From NCBI RefSeq assembly GCF_049800915.1, contig NZ_JBNAFY010000002.1, forward strand, positions 682,001-746,000: a DNA stretch of 64,000 bases, in the 5' to 3' direction. This stretch comes from Amaricoccus macauensis_A (GTDB lineage: Bacteria; Pseudomonadota; Alphaproteobacteria; Rhodobacterales; Rhodobacteraceae). Within the stretch, counting starts at the first letter, position 1; each line of letters opens with the position of its first letter. A program made the translations under genes and the position numbers. The notes beneath the pieces were generated by a model. The model was given only the letters and a program-made list of their open reading frames with translations. It did no database searches and was not told the DNA's origin. Below, piece after piece: positions 7,859-16,532 of this stretch.

Positions 7859-9079
7859 TTACGCTGACCCCGTTTCAAGCCCCTCCGGCACGGCCCGTTC
7901 CCTCAACGCAGCGTCAAACCGCCACATGCCCCAGGCCACCGGAATGAGGGCGAGCCCGCCGATCACATAGGCCAGCGGTTCATCCCCGAAGGTCTCGTAG
8001 AGTTGCGTGTAGACGTGGATCACCCCGAACACGATCGACGTGTTGAAGAGACCGCGATTGTTGCGGTGGGCAGACCACATCGCCATACCGACCAGCACAA
8101 TGGCCCAGGCGATGGTGAAGACGTGCTCGGGGATCACCAGCGCTGTCTCGCGGAAGGCGGCGATGGCTTCGGTCCGGGCGTCCCAATCCGTGACGTTTCC
8201 GGGTGGCACGCCTGCAGGCCCCCAGGCGGTTTCGCCCACCACGTCCCCCCAGAGGGAGCCGATGAGCGCGCAGAGATTGGCGACCACGAAGGCCAGAACC
8301 GCGAGCACGAGGCCATGGCGCGCGGTCCGCTCCCCGGATCGGTTCGCGACCCAGAGACAGAGCGCGATGAGTGCGACCATCTGCAGGATGGTCAGCGTCG
8401 GTTCCGGCGAGGAGAAGGCATAGATCGCATGGAAATAGAATGCGCCGGTATCGAGCACCTGCGCAAAGGGGATGATGGCGAGCGCAGTCACGAGCCGCAC
8501 ATTCGTGAGCCAGCCGATCCCGACCATCAGTGCTGCGGCATAGAGTTGTGCAAGGCTCACCGGCAGGCCCGCCACCGCGTTCCGCTCGATGAAATAGGCA
8601 AGGCCGCCCAGATGCATCGCCAGCCCGATCAGGCAGAGCGAGCCAGTGATGAACACCGCCCGTGGCGCCAGCCGCCAGTGCGCAGCTGCGGCCAGAATCA
8701 GGATCGCACCGCCCGAAAGCGTAATGACCTCCGCCGCGATCTCGGGCCAGGTGTCGAGAAGCTCCAGCACCGCGCCGCCCGAAAGCGTGCCTGCCCCGAT
8801 CAGCGCGGCCGCATTGCCGAAGATCCGCAGGCTGTCCGAGTTGCGCGAGAGGATCAGCACGCCGATCGCAAAGGAGATCGCACCGAAGATGGCGACCGAG
8901 AGCGGATCACGCAGCCAGTAGATCAGGCCGCCCGTGGCCGAGAGAATGCCGAGAAACAGAACGCAGTTGACCGCAAGCGCGATCATCGTCTGCCGCGACC
9001 GGGCCTCGATCTCGCGCGCCTGGCCCGGCGCGATGACACCCGCGGCCACGAGCGCATCGGTGTCTGCAACTACATGCAT
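7859..9079 (-). CDS. Polytopic membrane protein (DUF2157-like)
   Basis: A 406-residue protein with a short cytosolic N-terminus (alternating charged and hydrophobic residues, GVIAPGQAREIEARSRQ) followed by about ten hydrophobic segments, including CVLFLGILSATGGLIYWL and LTILQMVALIALCLWVA. The N-terminal half-helix followed by paired membrane spans resembles DUF2157 proteins, whose function is unknown. The start has GGAGAG 7 nt upstream. It lies alone between a secreted Cache-like protein and ffh. I cannot assign a function. Confidence 0.7.
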   Translation of the reverse strand: MHVVADTDALVAAGVIAPGQAREIEARSRQTMIALAVNCVLFLGILSATGGLIYWLRDPLSVAIFGAISFAIGVLILSRNSDSLRIFGNAAALIGAGTLSGGAVLELLDTWPEIAAEVITLSGGAILILAAAAHWRLAPRAVFITGSLCLIGLAMHLGGLAYFIERNAVAGLPVSLAQLYAAALMVGIGWLTNVRLVTALAIIPFAQVLDTGAFYFHAIYAFSSPEPTLTILQMVALIALCLWVANRSGERTARHGLVLAVLAFVVANLCALIGSLWGDVVGETAWGPAGVPPGNVTDWDARTEAIAAFRETALVIPEHVFTIAWAIVLVGMAMWSAHRNNRGLFNTSIVFGVIHVYTQLYETFGDEPLAYVIGGLALIPVAWGMWRFDAALRERAVPEGLETGSA

Positions 9080-9182
9080 GGCAACTCTCCGACGGCGCCT
9101 GCCGCCGGTCCTCGTTCACGCTTCAGGTCCGCAGCATATGAAACCCGGGCCGAGGCACTTCAAGAGCAGAGGTGCGCGCCCC

Positions 9183-9752
9183 TCAGAGCAGGGCGTCGAG
9201 GTCGATGCCCACGGTGATCGCTCCGATGGCCTCGCCGCTTTCGGGGTCCGCAATGGTGAAGGACACCTGGCTCTGGTAGGTCTGGGTCGAGTCGTCGAAT
9301 TCGACGTCATCGACGAAAACCGTGCCCGGGCCTTCCGGATAGGTCTTCTGGAACTTGGCCTCGTCGCCCTGCCAGAAATCGGAGGTGGCGTCGCTCGCCG
9401 CCACATTCAGCCCGACCGCGTCCATCACGAAGGCCTCGGAGATGATGCCCTCGGATTCGCTCTTCCGGTCGCGAAGGAAGTCCGAAGCCGGTGACTCCAG
9501 CACCTCGGTGACAAGCGGGGCGCTGCCTGCGTCCACCTCTTTCCGCCAGGTGGCATCCAGATCGTCGATGTCGTCCTGGGTGATCGCGGCATGCTTCTCG
9601 TTCTGTGCCTTGACCGCTTCCACGAGAACCGGGTCGGCGACCCAGGCCGTGACGTGCGCGGCCACGTAGTCCTGAACGAGCGCTTCCAGCTCGCCCGCCG
9701 AGGCCGGAGCGGCAAGGAGGGAGAAAGCTGTCACTGCGAGCCAATGTTTCAT
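9183..9752 (-). CDS. Secreted Cache/PDC-like domain protein
   Basis: This 189-residue protein starts with a Sec signal peptide (MKHWLAVTAFSLLAAPASAG). The rest looks like a single Cache/PDC sensor fold: helical N-terminal part with WVADPVLVEAVKAQN, then the beta-rich end (VFVDDVEFDDSTQTYQSQVS, GAITVGIDLDAL) found in extracytoplasmic ligand-binding domains of kinases and chemoreceptors. No transmembrane anchor or output domain follows, so it would be a free periplasmic domain. I use the ATG at 9752, since the reading frame upstream is not signal-like and AGGA precedes this codon. The neighbours are the DUF2157-like protein downstream and phrB upstream, all on the minus strand with gaps of over 100 bp. 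Confidence 0.75.
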   Translation of the reverse strand: MKHWLAVTAFSLLAAPASAGELEALVQDYVAAHVTAWVADPVLVEAVKAQNEKHAAITQDDIDDLDATWRKEVDAGSAPLVTEVLESPASDFLRDRKSESEGIISEAFVMDAVGLNVAASDATSDFWQGDEAKFQKTYPEGPGTVFVDDVEFDDSTQTYQSQVSFTIADPESGEAIGAITVGIDLDALL

Positions 9753-9878
9753 GCACGAAAGTCCTGTCCGAAGACGCCCATCGCTTCGGGCGCACCCCGA
9801 TTCAATCGCATTCAATCGCTAAGGTTGGTTTAAACCGGGGTCATTCAGGCCGCCGCAGCCTTTATCCTGCTCGTCGCA

Positions 9879-11303
9879 TCAATGCTCGTCCTTGAAGGCG
9901 CTGTAGGCATCGAGCGCCCGCGTGCGGCCCTCCTTCAGGCCGACCATCCGCTCCGGGGCAGGGGTGTCCCGGTCAAGATCCCAGCTTCGCGGCACGGCGT
10001 CGAAATAGGAGGCTGCGACTTCGTCTTCCGATCCGTCGAACCCCAGCAGATAGCGCCGGCGGTAGGCGCCGTCGGGGTCGTATTTCTCGCCTTGCGTCTC
10101 GGGGTTGAACACCCGGAAGAAGGGCGCAGCATCCGGTCCGCAACCCGCTGTCCATTGCCAGCCGAGTGCATTCGAGGCCGGGTCCCAGTCGATCAGGCAA
10201 TCGGCAAACCAGTCCATGCCGACGCGCCAGTCCGTCATCAGGTGCTTGGTCAGATAGGACGCCACGATCATCCGGGCGCGGTTGTGCATCCGACCCGTGA
10301 TGAAGAGTTCCCGCATGGCCGCATCCACGACCGTCTCGCCCGTCATGCCGCGCCGCCAGCGTTCGGCATCCTCGCTGTCTTCGCGCCAGGGGAAATCGGT
10401 CCATTCCTCGCGCCAGGGTCGCTCCACGAGGTGGGGCGTGTGGTAGATCAGGTGATAGGCGAACTCGCGCCAGGCAATTTCCTTGCGGAACGTGCCCGGC
10501 CCCTTGCTCTGCCCGTTCATGTGCCGGCCTGCCGCATGCCAGGCCTCGCGCACCGAAAGCTCCCCGTAGGTGAAATTCTCGGAAAGGCCGGACGTGCCAT
10601 CGAGGTCGAGGCGGTCGCGATCCCCCGCGTAATCCAGCACGGCGTCATCGAGGAACCTCTCGAGCCGCCCGCGCGCCGCATCCTCTCCGACACAGACATG
10701 AGGCAGAACCACCTCGGCCCCGCGCTGCATGGCAGCCCCGAGAGACCAGTCCTCCATCGCGTCCGACACGGGCCATTTCTCCGGTGCCGGAAGGTCCTCG
10801 ATCCGCTCCAGACACGGTCCGACATCAATGCCGTCGACCGCCCGCCAGAAGGGGGAATAGACCTTGTAGTAGTCGCCGCCCGATTTCGTCTCGACGGTCC
10901 AGGGCTCGAAGAGAACATGCCCCGGCCGGCTCTCGGCCTCGACGCCATCCTCGCGCAGAGCCTCCTTCACGGCCGTATCGCGCTTTATCGCGGCGGGATC
11001 GTAAAGCCGCGTCCAGTGAACCGCCCCCGCCCCGGTTTCCTCCACCAGCGCCCTGAGCACGTCCAGCGCCTTGCCCCGTCGAAGAACGAGCCCGCTGTCG
11101 ATCTCTTCCAGTCGCGTGCGGAAGGCGTCGATCCCCAGTCCGAGGCGCCATTTCGGTGCCGCACCGATCCCCTCCGTTTCCGGGTCGAGAATGAACACTG
11201 GGATCACCGGGCGTCCCGACTGCCGGGCGGCGTCGAGGCCGGGGTGGTCCGTGAGGCGCAGGTCGCGGCGGATCCAGTAGATCAGGGGGCTTGTCTCTTC
11301 CAT
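9879..11303 (-). CDS. phrB: Deoxyribodipyrimidine photolyase
   Basis: A 474-residue class I photolyase/cryptochrome that repairs cyclobutane pyrimidine dimers using blue light. The N-terminal antenna domain begins IYWIRRDLRLTDHPGL. The FAD-binding domain contains SENFTYGELSVREAW, MHNRARMIVASYLTKHLMTDW and the DWDPASNALGWQWTAGCG stretch with the Trp/Asn residues that line the flavin site. Length and motif spacing are complete, so it should be active. I begin at 11303 because homologues start a few residues before IYW; an in-frame ATG at 11339 is possible. A minus-strand promoter candidate with a perfect TTGACA lies at 11607-11634, which would give a leader of about 300 nt. Confidence 0.93.
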   Translation of the reverse strand: MEETSPLIYWIRRDLRLTDHPGLDAARQSGRPVIPVFILDPETEGIGAAPKWRLGLGIDAFRTRLEEIDSGLVLRRGKALDVLRALVEETGAGAVHWTRLYDPAAIKRDTAVKEALREDGVEAESRPGHVLFEPWTVETKSGGDYYKVYSPFWRAVDGIDVGPCLERIEDLPAPEKWPVSDAMEDWSLGAAMQRGAEVVLPHVCVGEDAARGRLERFLDDAVLDYAGDRDRLDLDGTSGLSENFTYGELSVREAWHAAGRHMNGQSKGPGTFRKEIAWREFAYHLIYHTPHLVERPWREEWTDFPWREDSEDAERWRRGMTGETVVDAAMRELFITGRMHNRARMIVASYLTKHLMTDWRVGMDWFADCLIDWDPASNALGWQWTAGCGPDAAPFFRVFNPETQGEKYDPDGAYRRRYLLGFDGSEDEVAASYFDAVPRSWDLDRDTPAPERMVGLKEGRTRALDAYSAFKDEH

Positions 11304-12192
11304 GCCGTGGGAAAGTGGCGCGCAGAAAATCGCGGTCAAGCCTGATGTTGCGGCGTGTTCCCGTTAAGCGGGATGCCCTGCGGCGCGACCGCACTCGCGG
11401 CAAATTGAAGGTATGCGCGGATAATTGCCGATAGTTTTGGTGTTGTTAAAGTCTCTTGAGTGAGTATTCATTATTACTTCGGGTTACACAAAATTCTATT
11501 CGGGCCGCGCGGAAAACCCACGCAAGAATGACAATATTTTGATTCGTGAAGATTTGTCGGCGTTTCTCGAATGGCGCAGTTTTTCGCGTCCGCAGCACGA
11601 TTTTTACTAGTATTCTACCGCATCGGGTTGTCAAAAAGGCTCATCTTTGCGTGATTGGATGTTATAACGAAACAAAAGGACGCCTGAGTGGCTTCCGGAC
11701 CCGGCATACCTCTTCTGTTCAGGCGGGATTGACTTTCCCATGATGTCAGGGTCGGTAGCAATGCAACGAGACTGACCAGAATGCGGTGGCAGGACTTCAA
11801 AGAGCGTCATCAATTCAATCGCTTCCACGCAACGGCCCGACTGGAGGGTTGCCGATCCCGACCCATGGCCGGAGCTGGCGTGCTGCAAAGCAGCAAGTTA
11901 ACCATTGATTCAACACAGATGTCGGATTTCGAAATACCAGATCTAAAATCGGGGCCAGCCGCCGCAAAACGCAAATAGTTTTGCCCGAACCTCGAAAGAA
12001 ATACTTGTTGACCGAACTCTCTGGCTTCGGCAAAGGTTGGGGCGTTGATTCAACTGGTGATTGTTTCGCTGATATGTCGGCACCGGCGGCGTTCTTGTCC
12101 GGTGATGCCGCCAGCAGGTGCCTGTCTCTTATGTCGTGCGAATTCTGCGATGATCGACTTGGCATTAGGGCGGGTCCGAGGAGGAATACCCG
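11304..12192. other. 889-bp gene-poor region, AT-richer than its surroundings
   Basis: I see no convincing gene here. The frames that stay open on either strand have no family resemblance, no ribosome binding site and odd codon use. The part from 11400 to 11660 is clearly AT-richer than the rest of the first 25 kb. A minus-strand promoter candidate lies at 11607-11634. Near the right end, GAGGAG at 12179-12184 is the ribosome binding site of the hybrid kinase. A near CtrA-like site, TTAA-N7-TTCA, lies around 11898. Confidence 0.5.
11607..11634 (-). promoter_or_regulatory. Candidate sigma-70 promoter reading toward phrB
   Basis: On the minus strand a perfect -35 box TTGACA (11634-11629) is followed after 16 nt by TACTAG (3 of 6 matches to TATAAT). 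The strong -35 is unusual in this GC-rich DNA. It could drive phrB or a non-coding transcript. Confidence 0.35.
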
Positions 12193-14811
12193 ATGAACGA
12201 CCAGAGCCTGAGGCGCGGCCTCGGGGCGTTCAGTCACCTTCCGACGTTAGCGGCGGTCGCCGTCGTATTCGGGATCGGCTTGATTGCCGAGGTCAAGACC
12301 CGCGAGCTCTCCCGTCAGATCCAGCGTGAAGAGGCGGCCGACTATCTCGATGGTCTGCGGTTGCAGTTTGACGAGGTTGCCACGTCGCGGGTCGGTCTGC
12401 TCAAGCAACTCAGCGGCACGCTCTTGCCCGACGATCTGGCCGAGGACTGGGATCTCAACGGCGCCCTGACAAGCGGAGGTGGTATCGGCAGGCATGTCCT
12501 CGGCATGGCGGCGATTTCCCTTTCCGATGGTCGGCTCTTCACCACCGGGCTGGTGCCCGACAGTACGCGCCTGCTGGAACTCTTCAATCCCGACGAACCG
12601 GAGCGGCATGGTGCCACGCATCTGCCCGAAACCGAGCCGCGCGCCATTGCCGTCTGGGGGCCGGTCTACGGTGGCGAGGAGCCGGACGGCGGGGGTGTTC
12701 GGGGGCAGGCGGCAATCCTTGTCGATTCGGAAGCCTTCTTCTCCGACGCGGGGCTGCGCGATGTCTCTGGTCCCTATCAGGTCGCACTCACTCAGCGGCT
12801 CGCTGCCGACCAGAACGAGCTGCGCGGGGTCCTCCTGGGCAACGGAGGGCTCGGAAAGGACGATCCGGTGCGCACGGAGGTGTTCATGCCGGGCGGCAAC
12901 TGGACGCTCGAAATCGCCCCGGAGAACGGTTGGACCGGGAGCATCGGAGATATCCTGCCCGTTCGCCTCCTGACACTGATCTCGGTCTGTGCCGTCGCGC
13001 TGATGATCTTCCGCATGCGCCAGCTGTCGGAGGAGCGGCGGCGCAACCTCGTGGCGATGGAAGCGAAGGAACGGGAAATCAACCGGACCGCGGAGCGGCT
13101 CGAACTCGCGCTCTCCGGCGCGCAGATCGGCGTGTTCGACTACAATGCCACGACGGACAAGGGCTTGTGGGACGAGACGATGTGCAGGTTCTACGGCGCC
13201 GACCCGAGACGCGAAAAGACCATGGAGGCCTTCTCCGAGTTTCTGCACCCGGAAGATCGGGAGGAGACCCTCGCGCGTGTGAAGGACGCGATCCGGTCGA
13301 GCGCAATGAAGGAGGCCACGTTCCGCGTCATCGACAGTCGGGGCAGGCTGCGCTACCTGCGCAACAAGGCCAAGTCGACCACTCGCGAGAACGGGGATGT
13401 CCACCTTCTCGGCGTCTGTTGGGACGAAACCGAGGTGGTGGAGCGCGATCTAGAACTCGAAAGGCGGCGGGAGCATATCGAGGCCGCGACCGAAGCGCGA
13501 TCCCGGCTCTTCGCAACCCTCAGCCACGAAATCCGCACCCCGCTGGGCGGCATTCTCGGCGTGCTCGACCTGATGCGCCAGGGCGAACTCAGCCCGGAGC
13601 AAAGGGGCCGCGCCGACCTGCTGCACAGCTCCGCCAACCAGCTCATGAGCATTGTCACCGACAGTCTCTACCTCTCGAAGCTTCAGTCGGATGAGGTTAC
13701 CTTCCAGTCAGAGGCGATCGACATTCGCGAGATGGCGGCCGAAGTCATCACTCTCATGTCGGCCACAAGCCAGGGTCAGCGCTTGCGTATGACCTGGAGC
13801 GCGACCGAGAGCGTCCCCCGGCACATCTGTGGCGATGCCGTGCGCTTTCGCCAGATCTTCAACAACATCGTCGGCAACGCGGTGCGCTACACCGACGAGG
13901 GATCCGTCCTGCTGAACCTGGACTACGATGCGGATGGGCCGGGCATCTTGTGCGTCACCGTGACGGACACTGGCATCGGCATCGCGCCAGAGCAGCTGCC
14001 GGCGATCTTCGGGCGCTTTACCCAGTGCAGGGATCTCGATGAACGCCACCGTGGCGGAAGCGGCCTGGGGCTCGCGATCTGCAAGGAAATCACCGACCGG
14101 ATGGGCGGCGAGATCTTTGTCGAAAGCCTGCCGGGAGAGGGCACCACCTTCCGCCTCCGCATTCCCGCGCCCGAGGCGTCTCGCCGCGAAATGGCCGAGC
14201 CATTGTCCGGTCTCGATGGCATTGGACCTGCCGGGGTGCCGCGTGGCAAGACGGCCGGACCATTTGCCGGTTTCGATTGCGTCGGGCCGGCCGAGGTTCT
14301 CGAGGGAGCGGTTCGGCCCACGATGCCCGCGGCGATGGACAGTCTGCGCGGCGGGCGGGTGCTGGCGGCGATGGAACGCGGTAACGGAATGCGGCTTCTT
14401 TCGGACTACTGCTCCAAGCGCAGTGTCGAGCTGGATGTTGTCCAGACACGTTCCGCGGTAATGGAAGCGCTCTTGTCCGACGCCCCCGATCTTCTCCTGC
14501 TCGATCTCGACCAGGGCCAATCCGAGTTCATCGCCACGGCCAGAAGGATGCGCCAGTCGGGCACCTCCTTTGCCGGTGTGCCGATCATCGCCCTGACCGG
14601 CGGACTGTCAACCGAGGCCGAGAAGGCGGCGCGCGAGGCGGGGATCGAATGGCTGCTGGCCAAGCCGCTCTCGCAGAATGCGCTGCACGAAACCGTCGTC
14701 CACGCGCTGGAGGGAACCGGCGCGTCGGGCGACAGCCTCATGTCCGGGGTCGAGCCATCGTCCGAAGGCGCCTTCGAGGACATCGCGATCCGCCCCACCG
14801 CAAGGGCCTGA
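12193..14811 (+). CDS. Hybrid sensor histidine kinase with degenerate receiver
   Basis: An 872-residue membrane kinase. A first membrane helix (LPTLAAVAVVFGIGLIAEV) and a second near residues 255-275 enclose a periplasmic sensor region of about 220 residues. A PAS domain follows at about 300-418, then HisKA with H445 in FATLSHEIRTPLGGILG. The ATPase domain has N box NNIVGNAVRYT, G1 DTGIGIAPEQ near 593 and G2 GGSGLGLAI near 621. The C-terminal receiver keeps the acceptor D771 (LLLLDLD) and K824, but the acidic pair expected near residues 717-735 is missing. A linker before it holds two 20-residue tandem repeats (PLSGLDGIGPAGV / PFAGFDCVGPAEV). No response regulator or Hpt gene is adjacent. The ATG has GAGGAG 9 nt upstream. 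Confidence 0.9.
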   Translation: MNDQSLRRGLGAFSHLPTLAAVAVVFGIGLIAEVKTRELSRQIQREEAADYLDGLRLQFDEVATSRVGLLKQLSGTLLPDDLAEDWDLNGALTSGGGIGRHVLGMAAISLSDGRLFTTGLVPDSTRLLELFNPDEPERHGATHLPETEPRAIAVWGPVYGGEEPDGGGVRGQAAILVDSEAFFSDAGLRDVSGPYQVALTQRLAADQNELRGVLLGNGGLGKDDPVRTEVFMPGGNWTLEIAPENGWTGSIGDILPVRLLTLISVCAVALMIFRMRQLSEERRRNLVAMEAKEREINRTAERLELALSGAQIGVFDYNATTDKGLWDETMCRFYGADPRREKTMEAFSEFLHPEDREETLARVKDAIRSSAMKEATFRVIDSRGRLRYLRNKAKSTTRENGDVHLLGVCWDETEVVERDLELERRREHIEAATEARSRLFATLSHEIRTPLGGILGVLDLMRQGELSPEQRGRADLLHSSANQLMSIVTDSLYLSKLQSDEVTFQSEAIDIREMAAEVITLMSATSQGQRLRMTWSATESVPRHICGDAVRFRQIFNNIVGNAVRYTDEGSVLLNLDYDADGPGILCVTVTDTGIGIAPEQLPAIFGRFTQCRDLDERHRGGSGLGLAICKEITDRMGGEIFVESLPGEGTTFRLRIPAPEASRREMAEPLSGLDGIGPAGVPRGKTAGPFAGFDCVGPAEVLEGAVRPTMPAAMDSLRGGRVLAAMERGNGMRLLSDYCSKRSVELDVVQTRSAVMEALLSDAPDLLLLDLDQGQSEFIATARRMRQSGTSFAGVPIIALTGGLSTEAEKAAREAGIEWLLAKPLSQNALHETVVHALEGTGASGDSLMSGVEPSSEGAFEDIAIRPTARA

Positions 14812-14900
14812 GACACGTCCGCCTGCGCCACAGGTCGCGCTTGGGCCATTGCCGGATTGGCGCTACACTCCTGCCCATGCTTGCCCGGCAGGAGGCCCCC

Positions 14901-15863
14901 ATGAGCTGGAACCCCACCCAATCCCCCGATTGCCCGAGCGCGGATGCGAGCGATGCGATCGAGACCCTGATCATTCCCCGTGCCCGCGATATCGGCGGGT
15001 TCGAGGTGCGCCGGGCGCTCCCGAGCATCGAGCGCAAGATGGTCGGCCCCTTCATCTTCTTCGACCAGATGGGCCCGGCGGAATTCGTCACCGAGGGCGG
15101 CATCGACGTGCGCCCGCATCCCCATATCGGGCTCGGCACCGTCACCTACCTTTTGCAGGGCGAGTTCGAGCACCGCGACAGCATCGGCACCCACCAGATG
15201 ATCCATCCCGGCGAGGTGAACTGGATGCTCGCGGGCCGTGGCGTCACCCATTCGGAGCGCACCGGCGCCGAGACCCGCAAGACCCGCCACAGCCTCTTCG
15301 GCATCCAGACATGGGTGGCACTGCCCGAGGATCGCGAGGAGATGGCGCCCGATTTTGAGCACCACAAGCAGGCGGCCCTGCCGTTCATCGAGGATGACGG
15401 CACCAGCGCGCGGCTCATTCTCGGCACGGCCTGGGGCGAAGCCTCACCCGTGACCATGCAGAGCGAGATCTTCTACGCCGACGTGACGCTCGCGCCCGGC
15501 GCACAGCTTCCCATGCCCGACGACCACGAGGATCGCGGCGTCTACGTGCTCGAGGGAGAGATCGAGGTGGCTGGCGAAAGCTACGCGGCCGGCCGCATGA
15601 TGGTCTTCCGCCCCGGCGACCGGATCAGCCTGCGCGCGGGCGGGCAGGGCGCCCGCCTCATGGCGCTGGGCGGCGAGACGCTCAACGGCCCGCGCTACAT
15701 CTGGTGGAACTTCGTCTCCTCCTCGCGCGAACGGATCGAGGCGGCGAAGGAGGCCTGGAAGGGCGCGGACTGGGAAAACGGCCCCTTCCGCCTGCCGCCC
15801 GGCGATACTGATGAATACATCCCCATCAGCCCCGAACTCGAACGGATGAAACCCCGGAACTGA
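14901..15863 (+). CDS. Pirin family bicupin protein
   Basis: A 320-residue pirin. The N-terminal cupin carries the metal-binding pattern HPHIGLGTVTYLLQGEFEHRD plus HSERTG, with two His, one Glu and a further His, and the pirin signature GPFIFFDQMGPAEF. The C-terminal cupin ends in the typical pirin C domain (GPRYIWWNFVSSSRERIEAAK). Bacterial pirins are iron proteins, some with quercetinase activity and others regulators; which applies here is unknown. The ATG at 14901 has a perfect AGGAGG 6 nt upstream. Monocistronic, it is followed by a hairpin at 15873-15890. Confidence 0.92.
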   Translation: MSWNPTQSPDCPSADASDAIETLIIPRARDIGGFEVRRALPSIERKMVGPFIFFDQMGPAEFVTEGGIDVRPHPHIGLGTVTYLLQGEFEHRDSIGTHQMIHPGEVNWMLAGRGVTHSERTGAETRKTRHSLFGIQTWVALPEDREEMAPDFEHHKQAALPFIEDDGTSARLILGTAWGEASPVTMQSEIFYADVTLAPGAQLPMPDDHEDRGVYVLEGEIEVAGESYAAGRMMVFRPGDRISLRAGGQGARLMALGGETLNGPRYIWWNFVSSSRERIEAAKEAWKGADWENGPFRLPPGDTDEYIPISPELERMKPRN

Positions 15864-15872
15864 CCCCGCTCC

Positions 15873-15890
15873 GGCCCGGAATGCCGGGCC
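15873..15890 (+). terminator. Terminator-like hairpin after the pirin gene
   Basis: A perfect 7-bp stem, GGCCCGG and CCGGGCC, encloses a 4-nt loop 9 bp past the pirin stop. No T-tract follows directly; the first AT-rich stretch begins about 10 nt later. A weak or factor-assisted terminator is likely. Confidence 0.45.
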
Positions 15891-15960
15891 CACCACAATT
15901 GCCGAAAATTTTTCTAAATCGCAGCTTTCATTTTCCTAAATCAAAGTAACAATCATCTTT

Positions 15961-15988
15961 ATGACAATAAGTGCGCAATTAGTCTAAT
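15961..15988 (+). promoter_or_regulatory. Strong sigma-70-type promoter of the 120-residue unknown protein
   Basis: ATGACA (5 of 6 to TTGACA) at 15961-15966 and TCTAAT (5 of 6 to TATAAT) at 15983-15988 are separated by 16 bp. They lie in a strikingly AT-rich stretch (about 15897-16010) that could act as an UP-like region. The predicted leader is about 50 nt. Confidence 0.55.
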
Positions 15989-16046
15989 AAACATTTCAGT
16001 AACCATGGTTTGCGTAAGTTCCCCCTGCGTCATTCAGGAGGACACC

Positions 16047-16409
16047 ATGACGATGGACCCCACTATCGAAACCCTCATCGACAAGACCGTTGCCGATCCC
16101 AGCATCGCGGCCAAGATCAAGGGCACGAGCCAGACCGTCAACGGCAAGACCATGCTCAACCTCAGCGCGCTGATCGACTCCTCCAACCTGCTCAGACGGT
16201 GCGAGCCGCAGTTCGTTTCCTGGGTCTCCGGTCTCGGCTTCGACTGGAAGGCGATCAGCGAGGAAACCAAGGGTGGCCTGCTCGACGCCTATCGCGACAG
16301 CGGAAGCACCTGCAACTTCATGCACGCCCTGCCGGAAAGCATGAAGACGAGCAAGGCCTACAAGACCGCCTACAAGTTCGGTCTCGACATGGCCGTCACG
16401 GCGTCCTGA
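16047..16409 (+). CDS. Conserved-looking small protein of unknown function
   Basis: I do not recognise this 120-residue soluble protein. It has no signal peptide or membrane span, two cysteines (in RRCEPQF and GSTCNFM), and is predicted to be mostly helical. Codon choice is very biased to AAG, GGC, ACC, CTC and CTG, like a highly expressed gene. The ATG at 16047 has CAGGAGGA just upstream, and a good promoter lies at 15961-15988. A second ATG two codons later is less well spaced. The gene is monocistronic between pirin and a convergent GNAT gene. Abundance is inferred from codons and signals, not known. Confidence 0.8.
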   Translation: MTMDPTIETLIDKTVADPSIAAKIKGTSQTVNGKTMLNLSALIDSSNLLRRCEPQFVSWVSGLGFDWKAISEETKGGLLDAYRDSGSTCNFMHALPESMKTSKAYKTAYKFGLDMAVTAS

Positions 16410-16506
16410 ACCGACGCCTGAGGCCGGCCCTCGGCCAGACGATCAGGGCGCGCCGCGTTCCCTCGCGCGGCGGCTCCACTGCTTCGAAACCGCAGCAGCA
16501 TCCCCA

Positions 16507-16532
16507 TGACCCGGACCCTCGCGTCCGGGTCA
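16507..16532. terminator. Perfect 10-bp hairpin between convergent genes
   Basis: TGACCCGGAC, a 6-nt loop and GTCCGGGTCA form a perfect inverted repeat. Its right arm includes the stop codon of the minus-strand GNAT gene. It may end transcription from both sides, though no T-tract follows on either strand. Confidence 0.45.
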
